In this document: one piece after another, positions 25,174 to 35,324 of the stretch
How positions within the stretch are numbered: the stretch's first letter is position 1
Layout: each line of letters opens with the position of its first letter
Assembly (NCBI RefSeq): GCF_000735695.2
Contig: NZ_JASZ02000002.1
Location: 62,001 to 126,000 of the forward strand
Direction: 5' to 3'
DNA from: Kaistella haifensis DSM 19056
Lineage (GTDB): Bacteria > Bacteroidota > Bacteroidia > Flavobacteriales > Weeksellaceae
Length of the DNA: 64,000 nucleotides
The notes under the pieces: generated by a model
Told to the model about the DNA's origin: nothing
Database searches by the model: none
Seen by the model: the letters and a program-made list of their open reading frames with translations, nothing else
Position numbers and translations under genes: made by a program

Positions 25174-26205
25174 CTAGTAATTCGGTTTCCAATCTACCAC
25201 CGCTTTGATGAAGGCTTCGGCGTTTTCTAAAGGAATATTTGGTAAAATTCCGTGACCAAGATTCACGATATATCGATCTTTTCCGAATCGATTAATCATT
25301 TCGTTCACCATTTTCTTGATGGTTTCGGGTGTAGAATGTAATCTTGTAGGATCGAAATTTCCTTGTAAAGTCATCGAATGATTCGTAAGAACTCTAGCAA
25401 ATTCAGGTTTGATGGTCCAATCGACACCCAATGCAGAAGCTTTAGACATCGTCATTTCTTCTAACGCGAACCAACAACCTTTCCCGAAAACAACAACATG
25501 AGTAAGCGGACTCAAGGCCTCAACAATTTGGTTGATGTATCTCCACGAAAATACTTCGTAATCATCCGGAGAGAGCATTCCGCCCCAAGAATCGAAAATC
25601 TGAACAGCAGAAACACCTTTTTCAACTTTTCTTTTTAAGTAAGCGATTGTGGTATCGGTAATTTTTTGAAGTAAAAGATGGGCCGCTTCCGGATTTTGAA
25701 AACAAAAAGTTTTGGCAATTTCAAATGCTTTAGAACCTTTACCTTCTACACAATAGCACAAAATTGTCCATGGAGAACCGGCAAAACCAATTAATGGAAT
25801 CTCACGATCCAATTTCTGAAGGGTAAGTTCAATCGCATCGAAAACATATCCCAGAGTATCATTTACATCAGGAACTGGAATATTTTGCACTTGTTCCAAA
25901 GTTCGGATAGGTTCATCGAGCCATGGCCCTACATTTTCTTTCATCTTAAAATCCAATCCCATCGCTTGCGGAACTACCAAAATATCTGAAAAAAGAATGG
26001 CTGCATCTAGTGGATATCTGCGGATCGGCATCATGGTAATTTCCGCTGCAAGTTCCGGAGTTTGGCATCTTGTGAAAAAATCGTACTGATCACGAAGTGC
26101 ACGGAATTCCGGCAAAAATCTTCCGGCTTGTCTCATCATCCAAACCGGCGGTCTTTCTACGATTTCGCCTCGTAATGCCTTTAGGTAAAGGTCGTTTTTA
26201 ATCAT
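25174..26205 (-). CDS. hemE: Uroporphyrinogen decarboxylase
   Basis: A 343-residue enzyme with the signature [17 protein letters not shown] near residue 18 and the second motif GFAGSPWT. It converts uroporphyrinogen III to coproporphyrinogen III in haem synthesis. It is the last gene of the hemACDE unit; its ATG overlaps the hemD stop by 4 bp. Confidence 0.95.
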   Translation of the reverse strand: MIKNDLYLKALRGEIVERPPVWMMRQAGRFLPEFRALRDQYDFFTRCQTPELAAEITMMPIRRYPLDAAILFSDILVVPQAMGLDFKMKENVGPWLDEPIRTLEQVQNIPVPDVNDTLGYVFDAIELTLQKLDREIPLIGFAGSPWTILCYCVEGKGSKAFEIAKTFCFQNPEAAHLLLQKITDTTIAYLKRKVEKGVSAVQIFDSWGGMLSPDDYEVFSWRYINQIVEALSPLTHVVVFGKGCWFALEEMTMSKASALGVDWTIKPEFARVLTNHSMTLQGNFDPTRLHSTPETIKKMVNEMINRFGKDRYIVNLGHGILPNIPLENAEAFIKAVVDWKPNY

Positions 26206-26909
26206 AACTTATTATTTTGTTCTGCCTCCACTTCTGGGCTATAGTGGGAAGAAATTAAATTCAACAAATCATCAACATTGCTCTCAGAGCTTGTTATGAC
26301 TGTATTTTTGGTAATTTTTTTTATCTCTTTTGTCGTAGTTTCTCCGATAGAAAATAGCTGAAAATCTTCTAAAGAATTAAACTTTGCAAAACTACGCACA
26401 CCGCTGGGACTGAAGAAACAAACCGCATCATATTTTGCAGAAATCGTTGGATAAAGCAGTTCAGTTTCGTAAACGGGAATTTTTTTGTAGGAAATATTTT
26501 GCAGTGGTAAAGCTTTATTCAAGACGTTAAGGGCGAGATTTCCGCAGAAGTGAAGAAATTTTTCTTTCGGGCTGTTTTCAATAATAAATTCAGCGAGCTC
26601 CTTCGCGTTCTTGGTCACTTTGAAAGTTCCAAAACCAAATTTCCTAAGTTCCCTCTTCGTCATCTGTCCTACCGCGTAAATCTTATTGAAATTGCGTTCG
26701 GCAAAATTCTCATTGGGTAGAAAATGATTACTAAAAAAAGAATTAACCGCATTAACACTGGTGAAAATCAAGGATTTATCTTTCAAATCAAACGATTCAA
26801 CTTCCAACTGATTTATTTTTATTACATCTACAAAATCATAAGAAAAATGACCTCCTAATTTCTTGGAAATCATCAATGGGTTGATTTTTTTTGTAAAGAG
26901 AATTTTCAT
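26202..26909 (-). CDS. hemD: Uroporphyrinogen-III synthase
   Basis: A 235-residue two-domain HemD-like protein. HemD is poorly conserved; the supporting segments are [44 protein letters not shown] and [13 protein letters not shown]. Its place between hemC and hemE makes the call firm. It closes the linear tetrapyrrole made by HemC. Confidence 0.88.
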   Translation of the reverse strand: MKILFTKKINPLMISKKLGGHFSYDFVDVIKINQLEVESFDLKDKSLIFTSVNAVNSFFSNHFLPNENFAERNFNKIYAVGQMTKRELRKFGFGTFKVTKNAKELAEFIIENSPKEKFLHFCGNLALNVLNKALPLQNISYKKIPVYETELLYPTISAKYDAVCFFSPSGVRSFAKFNSLEDFQLFSIGETTTKEIKKITKNTVITSSESNVDDLLNLISSHYSPEVEAEQNNKL

Positions 26910-26952
26910 GAAACAAATATTGTCAATAGCTGAAAAACCTGGTGTTTTTGGG

Positions 26953-27867
26953 CTATTTTAATTGATTTTTAATCTCCGCCATTAGCTCCCTTCCGCCATT
27001 ATTCAATACCTTTTCGGCCAAAATCTTTCCGAAGTTTTTATGTTCATTCCACTGGAAAATTTCGTCGGTTTCGATGCTATTTTTTCCGTCCAAGGAGCAT
27101 AATCTGGCCTGAAATCGCACTTCATTTTGATCATTTATTTCAGCAAAAGCCCCGATGGGAGCGGTACAACCACCTTCCAAAGTATTGAGGAAATTTCTTT
27201 CTATATCAATGCAAATTTGTGTCTTTTTATGGTTAATGTCTTTAAATATCTCTTTAATTTCCTCATCATCAGCACGTCCGCAAATCGCTACTACACCTTG
27301 TGCCGGCGCAGGAATCATCATCGGAAGTTGTTCATATTCAATATTTAATTCCATTCTTTTAATCGCCGCAAGTGAAAAAAGTGTTGCGTCGAAATCGTTT
27401 TCTTCAAGCTTTTTTAACCGAGTTTGTACGTTGCCTCGAATGTCTGAAATTGCAGTTCCCGGAAATTCTTTATACCAAAAAGCACGTCTTCTCAAACTGC
27501 TTGTCGCAATTTTCAAATCTTTCAAATCCAGGGTTTGGGATTCTTTTTTTCTTACCAAAACATCTTCTGGATAGTCTCTTTCCAAAACCGCGATAATCTC
27601 AATGTTTGTAGGCAATTCGGTAGGAATGTCTTTGAGAGAATGTACGGCAATATCCACTTCTTTATTCAATAGTGCAATATCGAGATCTCGGGTAAAAACG
27701 CCTGTAATCCCCAATGAATAAAGCGGTTGTGTGAGGTTTTTATCACCTGTGGAAACAATTGGTGTGATGTCGGTGACAAAATTTCTGTTTTGGAGATTTC
27801 TTGCCACTTCACGCGCTTGCCACAAAGCGAGCGGTGAGTTTCTGGTTCCAATTTTAATGCTTTTCAT
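26953..27867 (-). CDS. hemC: Hydroxymethylbilane synthase (porphobilinogen deaminase)
   Basis: A 304-residue enzyme. It contains IGTRNSPLALWQA at the N-terminus, HSLKDIPTELP, the Arg-rich ATSSLRRRAFW and the cofactor Cys region LEGGCTAPIGAFA. It joins four porphobilinogens into hydroxymethylbilane. It overlaps hemA by 14 bp. Confidence 0.95.
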   Translation of the reverse strand: MKSIKIGTRNSPLALWQAREVARNLQNRNFVTDITPIVSTGDKNLTQPLYSLGITGVFTRDLDIALLNKEVDIAVHSLKDIPTELPTNIEIIAVLERDYPEDVLVRKKESQTLDLKDLKIATSSLRRRAFWYKEFPGTAISDIRGNVQTRLKKLEENDFDATLFSLAAIKRMELNIEYEQLPMMIPAPAQGVVAICGRADDEEIKEIFKDINHKKTQICIDIERNFLNTLEGGCTAPIGAFAEINDQNEVRFQARLCSLDGKNSIETDEIFQWNEHKNFGKILAEKVLNNGGRELMAEIKNQLK

Positions 27868-29128
27868 TGAATTCGTTTTTGGGCTGTTCCACCAAAATTT
27901 CGTGCATCAATTTGCTGATTTCTTCCGCTTTCAAAGGGTTATCGATGATGTACTTTGCAAATCTGTTGGTGATTTTCTGGATCAGTTTATCCGAAAGTTG
28001 CATATCATTCACATCAACATACTTGTGTTTTTTGTGAATATTGTGCATTTCATAATTCTCCATTTTTTTCAGTGCCGCTTTGAAATGATGAATATTAGGA
28101 GCTAATTTCCTTTTCTTTTCCCATTCTACAAAATCCTTCGTCATTTCTTTGATGATGCTTTCCGCTTTTGGAATTTCTTTTTGTCTTTGGATCATGGTTT
28201 CGCTGATGTGAAGCGAGAGCTGATCGACATCGACCAAACTCACATTGGTGTTTTCGGTGACATTTTTCTCTACGTTATTCGGGATCGAAAGATCGATAAC
28301 CAAGGTTTCTTTTCCGTTCGGGAAATGAGTTTTATTAATGATCGGATGTTGCGCACCTGTTGCAACAATAAGAATATCGGTTTCCGCGAGTTCTTCGTGC
28401 AAATTATCGAAAGGAATTTGTGGAATATTATATTTTTCCGCAATTTTTTCTGCTTTCTCGGAAGTTCTGTTGGCAACTTTTACCCGCGGTTTATAAACGT
28501 GTTTTACGAGGTTTTCAACTGTATTTTGACCAATTTCCCCGACTCCCAAAAGCAAAATATTCTTATCGGAAATCTGCGCTTGGTTTTTTAGAATGTAATG
28601 AACCGCTGCATACGAAACGGAAGCTGCTCCATTGGAAATTCCGGTTTCATTTTTAATTCTTTTTGAAATTTGAATTGCAGAATTTATTGCTCTCTCTAGA
28701 AAAGGATTGGAATATTTCTTTTCTTTTTTGAAACGGTGATAGGCGTTCTTAATCTGCCCAATGATCTCAAAATCACCAATAATCTGGCTTTCCAAACCGG
28801 CCGCAACCCGAAAAAGATGATTCAAAGCTTCTTCGTGTTTCAGGATATTCACATATTGCATGAATTCTGTAAGACTCACTCCGATGGTTTTGCAATAAAG
28901 CTCGGCAATCAGCAGATAATTCTGCGTAGTGGTATAAATTTCGGTCCGGTTGCAGGTGGAAACCACAAAGGCATCGCCCATGTTTTGGTCATGGATTTCA
29001 TTGACGAAATTTTTAACGTTTTCGTCAAAAAAAGCAAATTTTCCCCGAGTTTCGGCATCAGCTTTCTCGAAACTGACGCTGAGGACAGCGAAATTGGCGG
29101 TTTTGTGAATGTTGGTATCCTGATTCAT
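27854..29128 (-). CDS. hemA: Glutamyl-tRNA reductase
   Basis: A 424-residue enzyme with the catalytic Cys in VVSTCNRTEIY, the SQIIGDFEIIGQIK motif, the Rossmann GVGEIGQN and a C-terminal dimerisation domain. It makes glutamate semialdehyde from Glu-tRNA, the first step of C5 haem synthesis. First gene of the operon, divergent from mreB, with a -7 box at 29146-29139. Confidence 0.95.
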   Translation of the reverse strand: MNQDTNIHKTANFAVLSVSFEKADAETRGKFAFFDENVKNFVNEIHDQNMGDAFVVSTCNRTEIYTTTQNYLLIAELYCKTIGVSLTEFMQYVNILKHEEALNHLFRVAAGLESQIIGDFEIIGQIKNAYHRFKKEKKYSNPFLERAINSAIQISKRIKNETGISNGAASVSYAAVHYILKNQAQISDKNILLLGVGEIGQNTVENLVKHVYKPRVKVANRTSEKAEKIAEKYNIPQIPFDNLHEELAETDILIVATGAQHPIINKTHFPNGKETLVIDLSIPNNVEKNVTENTNVSLVDVDQLSLHISETMIQRQKEIPKAESIIKEMTKDFVEWEKKRKLAPNIHHFKAALKKMENYEMHNIHKKHKYVDVNDMQLSDKLIQKITNRFAKYIIDNPLKAEEISKLMHEILVEQPKNEFNEKH

Positions 29129-29138
29129 AAAGCAACCG

Positions 29139-29146
29139 CAAATTTA
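29139..29146 (-). promoter_or_regulatory. -7 box of the hem operon
   Basis: TAAATTTG on the minus strand, 10 bp before the hemA ATG. No clear -33 box. Confidence 0.5.
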
Positions 29147-29347
29147 AGATTTTAAATTGAATTGGTGAAGGTTCCAAAAAATGAACTTTATCAGTAAAAT
29201 CTATGAGTTTCTGAATTTTATTTTAGGATTTTTAATTAAAAATGAAACCATTAGTTATGTACATTTTATTTCGAAAGAGTTTTGAATTTTAATAAAATTT
29301 TAACCAAATTAACTGAGAATCTAATTTTTAGAACGGTTCTAAATTTA

Positions 29348-29355
29348 TATCTTTG
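29348..29355 (+). promoter_or_regulatory. -7 box of the mreB operon
   Basis: TATCTTTG, 25 bp before the ATG at 29381. It lies inside a possible upstream-extended reading frame (29282) and so supports the shorter mreB. Confidence 0.6.
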
Positions 29356-29380
29356 TACACTTAAAAAAAATCAAGAAAAA

Positions 29381-30406
29381 ATGGGGCTATTTGATATGTT
29401 CACGCAAGATATTGCGATTGACTTAGGCACAGCAAACACACTTATTATACATAATAACAAGATCGTTATCGATCAACCTTCTATAGTAGCAATTGAGCGT
29501 TCTAGCGGAAAACCAATCGCAGTAGGCGAAAAGGCGAAACACATGCAAGGAAAAACTCACGAAGATATCAAAACAATTAGACCCTTGAAAGATGGTGTAA
29601 TTGCTGATTTTCATGCATCTGAACACATGATCAAAGAGTTTATCAAACAAATTCCCGGCATTAAAGGAAAGCTTTTTCAACCTACTTTAAAAATCGTAAT
29701 TTGTATTCCTTCCGGAATTACCGAAGTAGAAAAAAGAGCGGTACGAGATTCTGCACAAAAAGTAAATGCCAAAGAAGTTCGTTTGATCTACGAACCAATG
29801 GCTGCTGCAATTGGGGTAGGAATTGATGTTCAAAAACCCGAAGGTAACATGATTATCGACATCGGTGGTGGTACTACCGAAATCGCAGTAGTAGCTCTAG
29901 GAGGAATTGTTTGCGACAAGTCCGTGAAAATTGCAGGTGATGTTTTTACCAATGATATTGCATATTACCTGAGAACGCATCACAATTTGTATATCGGTGA
30001 AAGAACTGCCGAACGAGTAAAAATCGAAGTAGGATCTGCCGTAGAAGAACTGGATGTTGATATTGAGGATATTCCGGTTCAAGGGCGTGATTTGATTACA
30101 GGTAAGCCTAAAGAAATTATGGTAAACTACAAGGAAATCGCTCGCGCATTGGACAAATCGATCATCAGAATTGAAGATGCGGTAATGGAAACCCTTTCGC
30201 TTACTCCACCTGAATTGGCTGCAGATATCTACAAAACAGGAATTTATCTTGCCGGCGGTGGTGCTTTGCTCAGAGGACTTGCAGATAGACTTCACAAGAA
30301 AACAGGCCTTCCGGTTTTTGTAGCTGAAGATCCTTTGAGAGCGGTGGTTCGCGGAACAGGTATCGCTTTGAAAAATATGGATAAATTCAACTTCCTGATT
30401 AAATAA
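29381..30406 (+). CDS. mreB: Rod shape-determining protein MreB
   Basis: A 341-residue actin-like protein. It shows IDLGTANTLI (phosphate 1), MIIDIGGGTTEIAVV (phosphate 2) and YLAGGGALLRGL (adenosine motif). It forms membrane-bound filaments that position the elongation machinery. The ATG at 29381 is chosen because family homology begins there and the promoter box lies just upstream. First gene of mreBCD-pbp2-rodA. Confidence 0.95.
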   Translation: MGLFDMFTQDIAIDLGTANTLIIHNNKIVIDQPSIVAIERSSGKPIAVGEKAKHMQGKTHEDIKTIRPLKDGVIADFHASEHMIKEFIKQIPGIKGKLFQPTLKIVICIPSGITEVEKRAVRDSAQKVNAKEVRLIYEPMAAAIGVGIDVQKPEGNMIIDIGGGTTEIAVVALGGIVCDKSVKIAGDVFTNDIAYYLRTHHNLYIGERTAERVKIEVGSAVEELDVDIEDIPVQGRDLITGKPKEIMVNYKEIARALDKSIIRIEDAVMETLSLTPPELAADIYKTGIYLAGGGALLRGLADRLHKKTGLPVFVAEDPLRAVVRGTGIALKNMDKFNFLIK

Positions 30407-30433
30407 TTTTTAACTTTTTTACGACATTAACTG

Positions 30434-31285
30434 ATGGGATTTTTGCTGCGATTATTTTCGAAGAACGGTTTGTTCGTTTTCTTCCTATTTCTGCAGCTCA
30501 CCGCTTTGGTACTGATTTTCAGCAGAAACTCGATGCAACAATCGTGGATTTCGGGACAAACGGCGGCTTTCAATTCCTGGGTTTCCGGATATATCGACGA
30601 AGGAACTTCTTACCTTAAATTAAAGCAAATCAATGAGCAACTTGTTGCCCAAAACAAAGTTTTGATGGAGCAGGTCTATGGAAAAAACCCTTCCGGGATT
30701 CCCAATTTCAGAAAAGTTCATGACACCATCGGGGGTGGACAAATTTATACTTTTGTAGACGGTGAAATCGTTTTCAATAGCATCAACCGGAAAGATAATT
30801 ACTTCACCATCAACCGCGGAAGACGAGATGGAGTTTTGCCACAAATGGGCGTTATGGCTCCAAAAGGAATCGCCGGAATCGTGATTAATTCTACAAATTC
30901 TTATGCGTTGGTTCAATCTGTTTTAAGCTTGAATAAAATCAAAATCAACGCTTCCTTAAAAAAATCAGGTTATTTCGGAACTTTAACATGGAAAGGCGAA
31001 GATTCCCGAATTATGCACCTCGCTGATGTGCCGAAATATGTTCCACTTCAAATTGGAGATACCGTAGTAACCGATGGTAAATCTGCGATTTTTCCACAAG
31101 GAATTATGATTGGAAAAGTTTCCGGATATGAAGTCGACAGCAAAACCGGTTTCTGGGATATTTCCGTGGAACTGAGTGAGAAAATGGGCAACCTCAGCAA
31201 AATATATGTGGTGAAAAACCTGAAAAAAGCCGAAGTTCAAAAGATACAGGATACGCTACAAGCGACTATAAATAAAGAGAAATGA
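30434..31285 (+). CDS. mreC: Rod shape-determining protein MreC
   Basis: A 283-residue bitopic protein: N-terminal membrane helix (about residues 10-30), a coiled-coil (YLKLKQINEQLVAQNKVLMEQ, in part) and the beta-rich MreC domain (GIAGIVINSTNSYALVQ, GDTVVTDGKSAIFPQGIMIG). It links MreB to the periplasmic synthases. It overlaps mreD by 4 bp. Confidence 0.92.
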   Translation: MGFLLRLFSKNGLFVFFLFLQLTALVLIFSRNSMQQSWISGQTAAFNSWVSGYIDEGTSYLKLKQINEQLVAQNKVLMEQVYGKNPSGIPNFRKVHDTIGGGQIYTFVDGEIVFNSINRKDNYFTINRGRRDGVLPQMGVMAPKGIAGIVINSTNSYALVQSVLSLNKIKINASLKKSGYFGTLTWKGEDSRIMHLADVPKYVPLQIGDTVVTDGKSAIFPQGIMIGKVSGYEVDSKTGFWDISVELSEKMGNLSKIYVVKNLKKAEVQKIQDTLQATINKEK

Positions 31286-31788
31286 TAAGCAGAACCCTTT
31301 TTACCGATATCCTGATTATTGTTTTGCTGATTGCATTACAGATTTTCGTGCTGAATCGCATTACGCTTTTCGGAAAATACACTCCGGTAATGTATCCGGT
31401 TTTCGTGATGTTTTATCCGTTTTTCAGAAACCGTTTTCAGTTTTTAGCGCTCAGTTTTATCCTCGGATTAGGAATTGATGCGTTTCTCTACACTTGGGGA
31501 ATCAACGCGTTCGCAACAACCATGATTGCGTATTTCCGAACTTTAATTTTCCGAACCTCAACCGATACTTCGACAGACTTTTTCTCATTTCAGTCGTTGC
31601 AATGGTCTCAATATTTGTTTTTCATTTTATCGAGTATTTTCTTGCACCAGCTTCTGGTTCAGTATATTGAGTTTTTCAAATTCAGTAGATTCTTCGAAAT
31701 CTTTATGAATGTTTTGGCAACAAGCGCGATTTCTTTTATATTTATAATGATCTATGCATTGGCATTTAAAGTAAAACAAAAGGTTTAG
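31282..31788 (+). CDS. mreD: Rod shape-determining protein MreD
   Basis: A 168-residue very hydrophobic protein with about five membrane helices. Sequence conservation in this family is low; the call rests on the membrane pattern (LGLGIDAFLYTWGINAFATT) and the position between mreC and pbp2. Start overlaps the mreC stop. Confidence 0.88.
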   Translation: MISRTLFTDILIIVLLIALQIFVLNRITLFGKYTPVMYPVFVMFYPFFRNRFQFLALSFILGLGIDAFLYTWGINAFATTMIAYFRTLIFRTSTDTSTDFFSFQSLQWSQYLFFILSSIFLHQLLVQYIEFFKFSRFFEIFMNVLATSAISFIFIMIYALAFKVKQKV

Positions 31789-31881
31789 AAATTGCCCCAT
31801 TTTTAATCCGAATTAAAAGATAACGCTTTTCCTAATTTCGAATTCCACGCGAGCTTTGGAAGAAAATGTTAATCAAAACGC

Positions 31882-33897
31882 ATGAAATCACAGTACCTTA
31901 AAATTACCTCTATACTATTCATACTTGCTTTAATTTTTATCGCAAGATTAGCTTATTTGCAACTTTTCACCGATCGATATGCGCTGAACGCTGCAAATAC
32001 TTCCATTAAAACAGAATATATTATTCCACAACGGGGTGTAATCTTCGATAGAAATGGAAAAATTATGGTCGGAAACCAGCCTTCCTACGAAATTTCTTTC
32101 ACCGAAGCTTTGATAAAAAGTGATTTCGATACTTTGGGATTTTGTAATATAATGAAAATCAGCAAACAAGATTTCATTAAAAGAATTAACCTCATCAAAA
32201 AAGAAAAATACTATTCTAAGCTCACTCCGATGACTTTCATGAAGAATTTGAGCAGGGAAGAAATCGCAAGAATACAAGAAATTATCTTTAAATATCCGGC
32301 GTTCAGCATCGTTTCCAGACCACAACGACAGTACGAAGTTTCAACTTCCGGAAATTTGTTGGGCTACACCAATGAGGTAAACGATCGGGAGATCAAAAAA
32401 GATTCGCTGTATTATCTTCCGGGAGATTTCATTGGGAAAACCGGTGTTGAAAAATCTTATGAAAAGGAACTTCGCGGCGAAAAAGGCATACAATACATCC
32501 AAAAAGATATTCGCCTTAGAAATGTAGGCCCTTACAAAAACGGAACTTTAGACAAAGAAGTAATCACCGGAAAAGACATTACCCTCACCATTGATTACGA
32601 TTTGCAAAAATTGGCCGAAGAAATGTTAGTGAATAAACAAGGTGCAATTGTAGCAATTGATCCTAAAAATGGTGAAATTCTTGTTCTAGCAACGGGTCCG
32701 GATATTGATCCCAATTTATTCGTAGGTCCAGATAAGACCAAAAACTTGTATCGTTTGCAAATGGACACGATTTATAACAATCGTCCAACTTTTGATCGTT
32801 CTCTACAAGCGGCTTATCCGCCGGGTTCAACTTTCAAACTTCTCACGGCGGCTGCTGCGATGCAAATGGGCGTGATGGACGAAAATACCATTTTCCCTTG
32901 TGGTGGAGGATTTAACTATAAAGGATTAAGAGTAAAAGGACATGGCGGCGCTGATCCGCTGATTCCGGCAATTCAGGTGTCGAGTAACTGCTATTTTTCC
33001 TATGCTTTCATTGCAATCATGAATAAATATCCCGGAAATCCATCAAAAGGTGTGGACGAATGGAAGAAAATCATGAGCAGTTTCGGAGTGGGAGAATTTT
33101 TGAACAACGATTTGGCCGTAGGTTCGAAAGGTAGAATTCCTTCTGGAGCTTTTTATGAAAAAAGAAGTGGCAAAAAAGATTGGAGCTCTGCCTACACGAT
33201 GAATGGATCTATTTTCAACGGAATGGGGCAAGGTGATGTTTTGCTTACCCCACTTCAAATGGCGAATGCAACTGCCGCAATCGTAAACAGAGGTTGGTAT
33301 TATACGCCTCATATCGTGAAATCGATTGATGGAAAACCAAATCCTGATCCAAGATTTAAAGTAAAACACAAAACTCTGGTAAACCCTAAACATTTTGGGC
33401 CCATCATTAAAGGAATGGAAGCAGTAGTACTGAATGGAACAGCAAGAGGACTTAAATCCAACGACTTTACAATGCTGGCAAAAACCGGAACTGCACAAGT
33501 TCCACAAGGAAAAGACAACTCAATTTTTGTATTGGCTGCACCTGCAGATAATCCTAAAATCGTCATCGTTGCCGTAATGGAACACGCTGGATTCGGTGCA
33601 ACTTGGGCTGGACCCGCAGCTGCTGTGATTGCCGAAAAATATTTAACGGGTGATTTAAAAAGAGAACATCTTTATAAAAAGCTTACTAACGCGAGTTTCA
33701 TGCCGGAATACCGACGACAATGGAATGCCGAACTGAAACGAAAAGGACTTTACAAAGAACCTAACAAAGATTCTTTAAAAATCCAAAGCATTGAAGACAG
33801 TTTAAAATTTATAAAAAACGAAAATCTCCGTTCAAAACTTGTCTTTAAGAGAGACTCGCTACGGCTGAAACTTAAAACACAAAATCCTAAAAAATGA
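31882..33897 (+). CDS. mrdA: Penicillin-binding protein 2
   Basis: A 671-residue class B PBP: short cytoplasmic tail, one membrane helix (about 8-28), the dimerisation domain (PQRGVIFDRNGKIMVGN) and the transpeptidase domain with SxxK in PPGSTFKLLTAA, SxN in SSNCYFS and KTG in AKTGTAQ. It cross-links peptidoglycan for elongation together with RodA. It is followed by rodA with an ATGA overlap. The C-terminus has a charged tail of about 40 residues. Confidence 0.95.
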   Translation: MKSQYLKITSILFILALIFIARLAYLQLFTDRYALNAANTSIKTEYIIPQRGVIFDRNGKIMVGNQPSYEISFTEALIKSDFDTLGFCNIMKISKQDFIKRINLIKKEKYYSKLTPMTFMKNLSREEIARIQEIIFKYPAFSIVSRPQRQYEVSTSGNLLGYTNEVNDREIKKDSLYYLPGDFIGKTGVEKSYEKELRGEKGIQYIQKDIRLRNVGPYKNGTLDKEVITGKDITLTIDYDLQKLAEEMLVNKQGAIVAIDPKNGEILVLATGPDIDPNLFVGPDKTKNLYRLQMDTIYNNRPTFDRSLQAAYPPGSTFKLLTAAAAMQMGVMDENTIFPCGGGFNYKGLRVKGHGGADPLIPAIQVSSNCYFSYAFIAIMNKYPGNPSKGVDEWKKIMSSFGVGEFLNNDLAVGSKGRIPSGAFYEKRSGKKDWSSAYTMNGSIFNGMGQGDVLLTPLQMANATAAIVNRGWYYTPHIVKSIDGKPNPDPRFKVKHKTLVNPKHFGPIIKGMEAVVLNGTARGLKSNDFTMLAKTGTAQVPQGKDNSIFVLAAPADNPKIVIVAVMEHAGFGATWAGPAAAVIAEKYLTGDLKREHLYKKLTNASFMPEYRRQWNAELKRKGLYKEPNKDSLKIQSIEDSLKFIKNENLRSKLVFKRDSLRLKLKTQNPKK

Positions 33898-35123
33898 AGT
33901 GGACAGAAGGCATAGACAAAACCAGTATCTTTCTTTATCTCGCTATTTCTTTTTTTGCAGTAGCGAATATCTATAGTGTGGATGAGGGTTTAGGTAAAAA
34001 ACAACTTATTTTCCTCTGCATTTCTATCGTCGTGGGCTTGATTATTTTCATGATGAGAACCAAATTTTTCGAGAATTTTGCAAGCATAATCTATGTAATC
34101 GGCATTTTGCTTTTGATTGGATTATTCCCTTTTGGAACAGAAATTTTAGGACAAAAAAACTGGTACAAATTCGGCGGAGTTACCATGCAACCAGTTGAAT
34201 TTGCTAAAATAGGGGTTGCATTAATGCTAGCAAATTATGTTTCCGGCCCCGATTTTAATTTGAAAAACCAGAAATCACTGCTTACAACTCTTGCTATAAT
34301 CGGTATTCCCGCGATTGTTGTGCTTGCGATTCCTGATGTGGGTTCACTATTGGTCTTTACGGCTTTTTTTATTGCGCTTTTCCGGGAAGGGCTTAGCGGC
34401 TGGGTCTTCGGTGTGGGCGCGATTTTAGCTGCAGTTTTCTTAGTAGCATTGGCGGTGGATCCTCTTTATGTAATTATTGGGATTAGTTTAATTTTCCTAA
34501 TTATTATCTTTTTTAATTACCACAGAATTCATTGGAACGTTGTTTCTATTTCCGGTTTTATTGGATCATTTCTGCTACTCTCCGGAATAGCTTTTGCAAC
34601 TCCAAAAATTTTAGAAAAAATGCCAAAACACCAACGTGAAAGAATTGAAGTTTTGTACAAAGGTGAAAAGGCATTTCGCGACACTTCGGGCTACAATCTT
34701 TTATATTCTAAAACAGCCATTGGTTCCGGCGGTTTCTTCGGAAAAGGATACAAAGAAGGCTCAGTAACCCAAGGAAAATTCGTTCCGGAACAAGAAACCG
34801 ATTATATTTTCTGCACCGTGGGCGAAGAATGGGGTTTTTTCGGAGCCACTCTGCTTGTGATTTTTTATGCCATTTTCATTGGTCGCATCTATTACCTTTC
34901 CGAGCAACAGAAATCGGCATTTAACCGCGTTTTCGGCTACTCTTTTGCTTCAATTCTTTTGATGCACTTTGCGATTAATTTAGGCATGGTAATGGGACTG
35001 TTTCCAACGGTTGGGATTCCTTTACCTTACTTTAGTTACGGGGGAAGTTCTTTGTTAGCATTCTCCATTATGACTTTTATTTTCTTCAAATTAAACTACG
35101 CCGATCGCAATAGTTTGGTGTAA
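33894..35123 (+). CDS. rodA: Rod shape-determining protein RodA (SEDS glycosyltransferase)
   Basis: A 409-residue polytopic membrane protein of the FtsW/RodA/SpoVE family. Supporting motifs are WYKFGGVTMQPVEFAKIG, AIPDVGSLLVF, GKGYKEGSVTQGKFVPEQETDYIFCTVGEEWGF in separate pieces, and GIPLPYFSYGGSSLLA. It polymerises glycan strands with PBP2. Last gene of the shape operon, with a terminator 140 bp downstream. Confidence 0.95.
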   Translation: MKWTEGIDKTSIFLYLAISFFAVANIYSVDEGLGKKQLIFLCISIVVGLIIFMMRTKFFENFASIIYVIGILLLIGLFPFGTEILGQKNWYKFGGVTMQPVEFAKIGVALMLANYVSGPDFNLKNQKSLLTTLAIIGIPAIVVLAIPDVGSLLVFTAFFIALFREGLSGWVFGVGAILAAVFLVALAVDPLYVIIGISLIFLIIIFFNYHRIHWNVVSISGFIGSFLLLSGIAFATPKILEKMPKHQRERIEVLYKGEKAFRDTSGYNLLYSKTAIGSGGFFGKGYKEGSVTQGKFVPEQETDYIFCTVGEEWGFFGATLLVIFYAIFIGRIYYLSEQQKSAFNRVFGYSFASILLMHFAINLGMVMGLFPTVGIPLPYFSYGGSSLLAFSIMTFIFFKLNYADRNSLV

Positions 35124-35261
35124 TTAAACCAATAATTATTTTAAAGTTACCATTCATTATTAAAGAAGATATTTCTAAAGTTTAGTTAACATTTTTAAAC
35201 ATCAATAACAAGTAAATTTCATTAATTAAATCTAATTAAAAAGTTTCAGTTACCTGAAAAC

Positions 35262-35292
35262 AAAAAAAGCTGCCTTATCGAGCAGCTTTTTA
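35262..35292. terminator. Bidirectional terminator between rodA and the NlpC/P60 gene
   Basis: AAAAAGCTGC/GCAGCTTTTT perfect stem with an eight-base loop. A and T runs on both sides serve the converging rodA and NlpC/P60 transcripts. Confidence 0.85.
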
Positions 35293-35324
35293 TTGAATCA
35301 ATTATTTACTTTTTGTATTTATTC

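Noticed and set aside
29282-29380. Upstream-extended start of mreB
   Set aside because: The extension contains the promoter box at 29348-29355 and is not like MreB.
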